Assembly (NCBI GenBank): GCA_963575745.1
Contig: CAUYUJ010006524.1
Coordinates: 466,920-530,919 of the forward strand
Direction of reading: 5' to 3'
Source: Prorocentrum cordatum
Lineage: Eukaryota; Sar; Dinophyceae; Prorocentrales; Prorocentraceae
DNA: 64,000 bases
Under the pieces are notes generated by a model, which was given only the letters and a program-made list of their open reading frames with translations, had not been told where the DNA came from and ran no database searches. Made by a program: the position numbers and the translations under genes. Positions 62,670 through 64,000 of the stretch are shown one piece after another (the first letter of the stretch is position 1; every line of letters starts with the position of its first letter).

Positions 62670-63244
62670 ATATAAACAGGTATGATCCTGTGGACAGGCA
62701 GCAGGCATGCGTTGACCGAGCTCCTACGAAAACGAAAAAGTCTCTTGCTTCCTCCCTCCTCTTTCATCATCGCCGCCCTAGTCCTTCTGTTACCTTGTGC
62801 ATTCATGGTGCTGCTGCTGCGATGGCTCATCGCCCCTTCCTACGGGGTTCGTCCTTCTCCTGTCCCTCGTTCCCGCTCCGCTATTGTTTAACAAGCCTTG
62901 AGACAAACTCCTCGTCTGATCGATTGCTGTTCTGTGAGTCGTGCAACATTGCGCATCCCATGTAGGTCGCACTACAAATCGCCGCGCCTGCACTGTCACG
63001 GTTCCTGCTCATGTTTCCCTACTCCGCTTGCCACTTGATGCCATTGGGTTGGGTACGTCGCAGGGTAATTTTTTCCGCCGGCACGGATGGACCGGCACAC
63101 CCAAAGGCACGGAGATCTAGCGGACAGGCCGGCACACCCAAAAACAATGGATGGATCGGTACACCCAAAGACACTTATTGGCTTTATCCCACGGGGTGGA
63201 ATACCCGCAGGGGCATGCACCCGTAACCCACGACACACACCACA
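62670..63244. other. Presumed 3' flank of the helicase segment
   Basis: No repeat unit over 63130-63190 except two or three loose CGGCACACCCAAA words. No further gene supported. Confidence 0.4.
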
Positions 63245-63250
63245 CAGAAA

Positions 63251-63294
<44 letters not shown>

Positions 63295-63300
63295 CACGAC
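63245..63300 (+). repeat. (GCAC)n followed by (AC)n
   Basis: Eight GCAC tetramers, then about nine AC units; the same motif pair as at 41928-42060. Confidence 0.95.
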
Positions 63301-63870
63301 CACGACCACCCCCCCGGGGGCACACGACGAAAAAGACACAGCAAGAAGAGGACGCCTCGAACCTCGGAGCTGCGGCTAAAAGTCCTGTCAGGGGCACCTG
63401 AAACGGGAAACCTGAAAGAGGAAAGCGGCCTGACCGGGGGACCCGAAGCCGAAACAAAGCGACAGGGGCGGACGATCCAAGGCGGCCCCTGGACAGCTCT
63501 CGGCGAGGGCCGCTGCTCTGGACGTGTAGATTGGACGGCGGCTATACCCATCCTTCGAGAAAAGCGGGGGGGGGGGAGAGGAGGAGGGGAGTAGGCCCAG
63601 CCGCGCACCTGCGCCCCAAGTGGCAGACGGAGGTGGCTGGGAGGGTTTTACATACCCATCCTTGGAGAGCTCGGTTAAAGGGCGGGGAGCGGGAACGACC
63701 TCATGAGTGACGCCGCGGCGGCACATGTAACACCGCGGCGGCACGGGTCGAACCGTCACCCTTGGCGTACTGGTGTACTGGGTGGGCAACTGACGCCACA
63801 GAGTATTAGATCACTGACATTGACAGGCACCGTCAGCCGGCAGGGGATAAATCCCGTTCACGGCCCCATG
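63301..63870. other. Unassigned spacer before the right direct repeat
   Basis: Contains TACCCATCCTT(C/G)GAGA twice (63546 and 63651) and a GGCGGCACATGTAACACCGC duplication near 63715. No gene supported. Confidence 0.4.
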
Positions 63871-64000
63871 GAGGAATATGAGGAGTTGGTTTACTGGTGT
63901 GTTGACTGATTGGTGCGTGAAGGTGGAGGTACGTTTGGACCCCTCCCTGCAGCCGTCTTCGTTGGCCGAGGGGCTGCAGGGAGGTCCTCGGCCCCCTCCA
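63871..64000 (+). repeat. 130-bp direct repeat, right copy (cut by the window edge)
   Basis: Differs from 59832-59961 at two adjacent positions only. It continues to the last base of the window, so its end and any target duplication cannot be judged. Confidence 0.95.

Overview
This window looks like nuclear DNA of a dinoflagellate. It is GC-rich and gene-poor, and most of it is simple repeats, minisatellites and inverted-repeat elements. It also holds retrotransposon proteins of types common in dinoflagellates and three short stretches resembling the dinoflagellate spliced leader (22602, 26714, 26743). No bacterial operon, rRNA, tRNA or CRISPR array was recognised. The assignment is inferred from these traits; no species is claimed.

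Layout. 0-0.5 kb: possible end of a membrane-protein gene. 0.5-4.1 kb: a ~150-190 bp satellite, a ~26 bp minisatellite and short-motif arrays. 4.1-7.4 kb: unassigned DNA with several small inverted-repeat elements. 7.45-9.53 kb: composite element A, mostly a 7-bp TAGTGAG satellite. 9.8-11.7 kb: GGCCTCTTGGG-type repeats. 13.3-13.9 kb: GTG array. About 14.5-22.3 kb: a badly decayed Ty1/copia-like retrotransposon. 23.07-26.70 kb: a non-LTR retrotransposon with reverse transcriptase and an R2-like C-terminus, broken by one in-frame TAG. 27-44 kb: GAG, GAC, ATC, CTC and CAA arrays, composite element B (34.53-36.25 kb) and many inverted-repeat elements. 45.02-51.59 kb, minus strand: an apparently intact two-ORF LINE. 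52-60 kb: GTG, GAG and GA arrays, a 1.7-kb inverted duplication and a 193-bp palindrome. 60.85-61.91 kb: a 101-bp tandem repeat ending directly at a PIF1/Helitron-type helicase coding segment (61.9-62.67 kb). The region 59.83-64.00 kb is bounded by two 130-bp direct repeats that differ at two positions.

How the parts relate. Only three coding units are clear: the intact LINE, the interrupted LINE and the helicase C-terminus. The first two are self-propagating elements, and the third may be host or Helitron. The rest is mainly a record of non-autonomous elements. At least six inverted-repeat families are visible, several with two or three copies. The two composite elements share ends and module order although their interiors are almost entirely satellite DNA. 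All similarity statements come from reading this window by eye.
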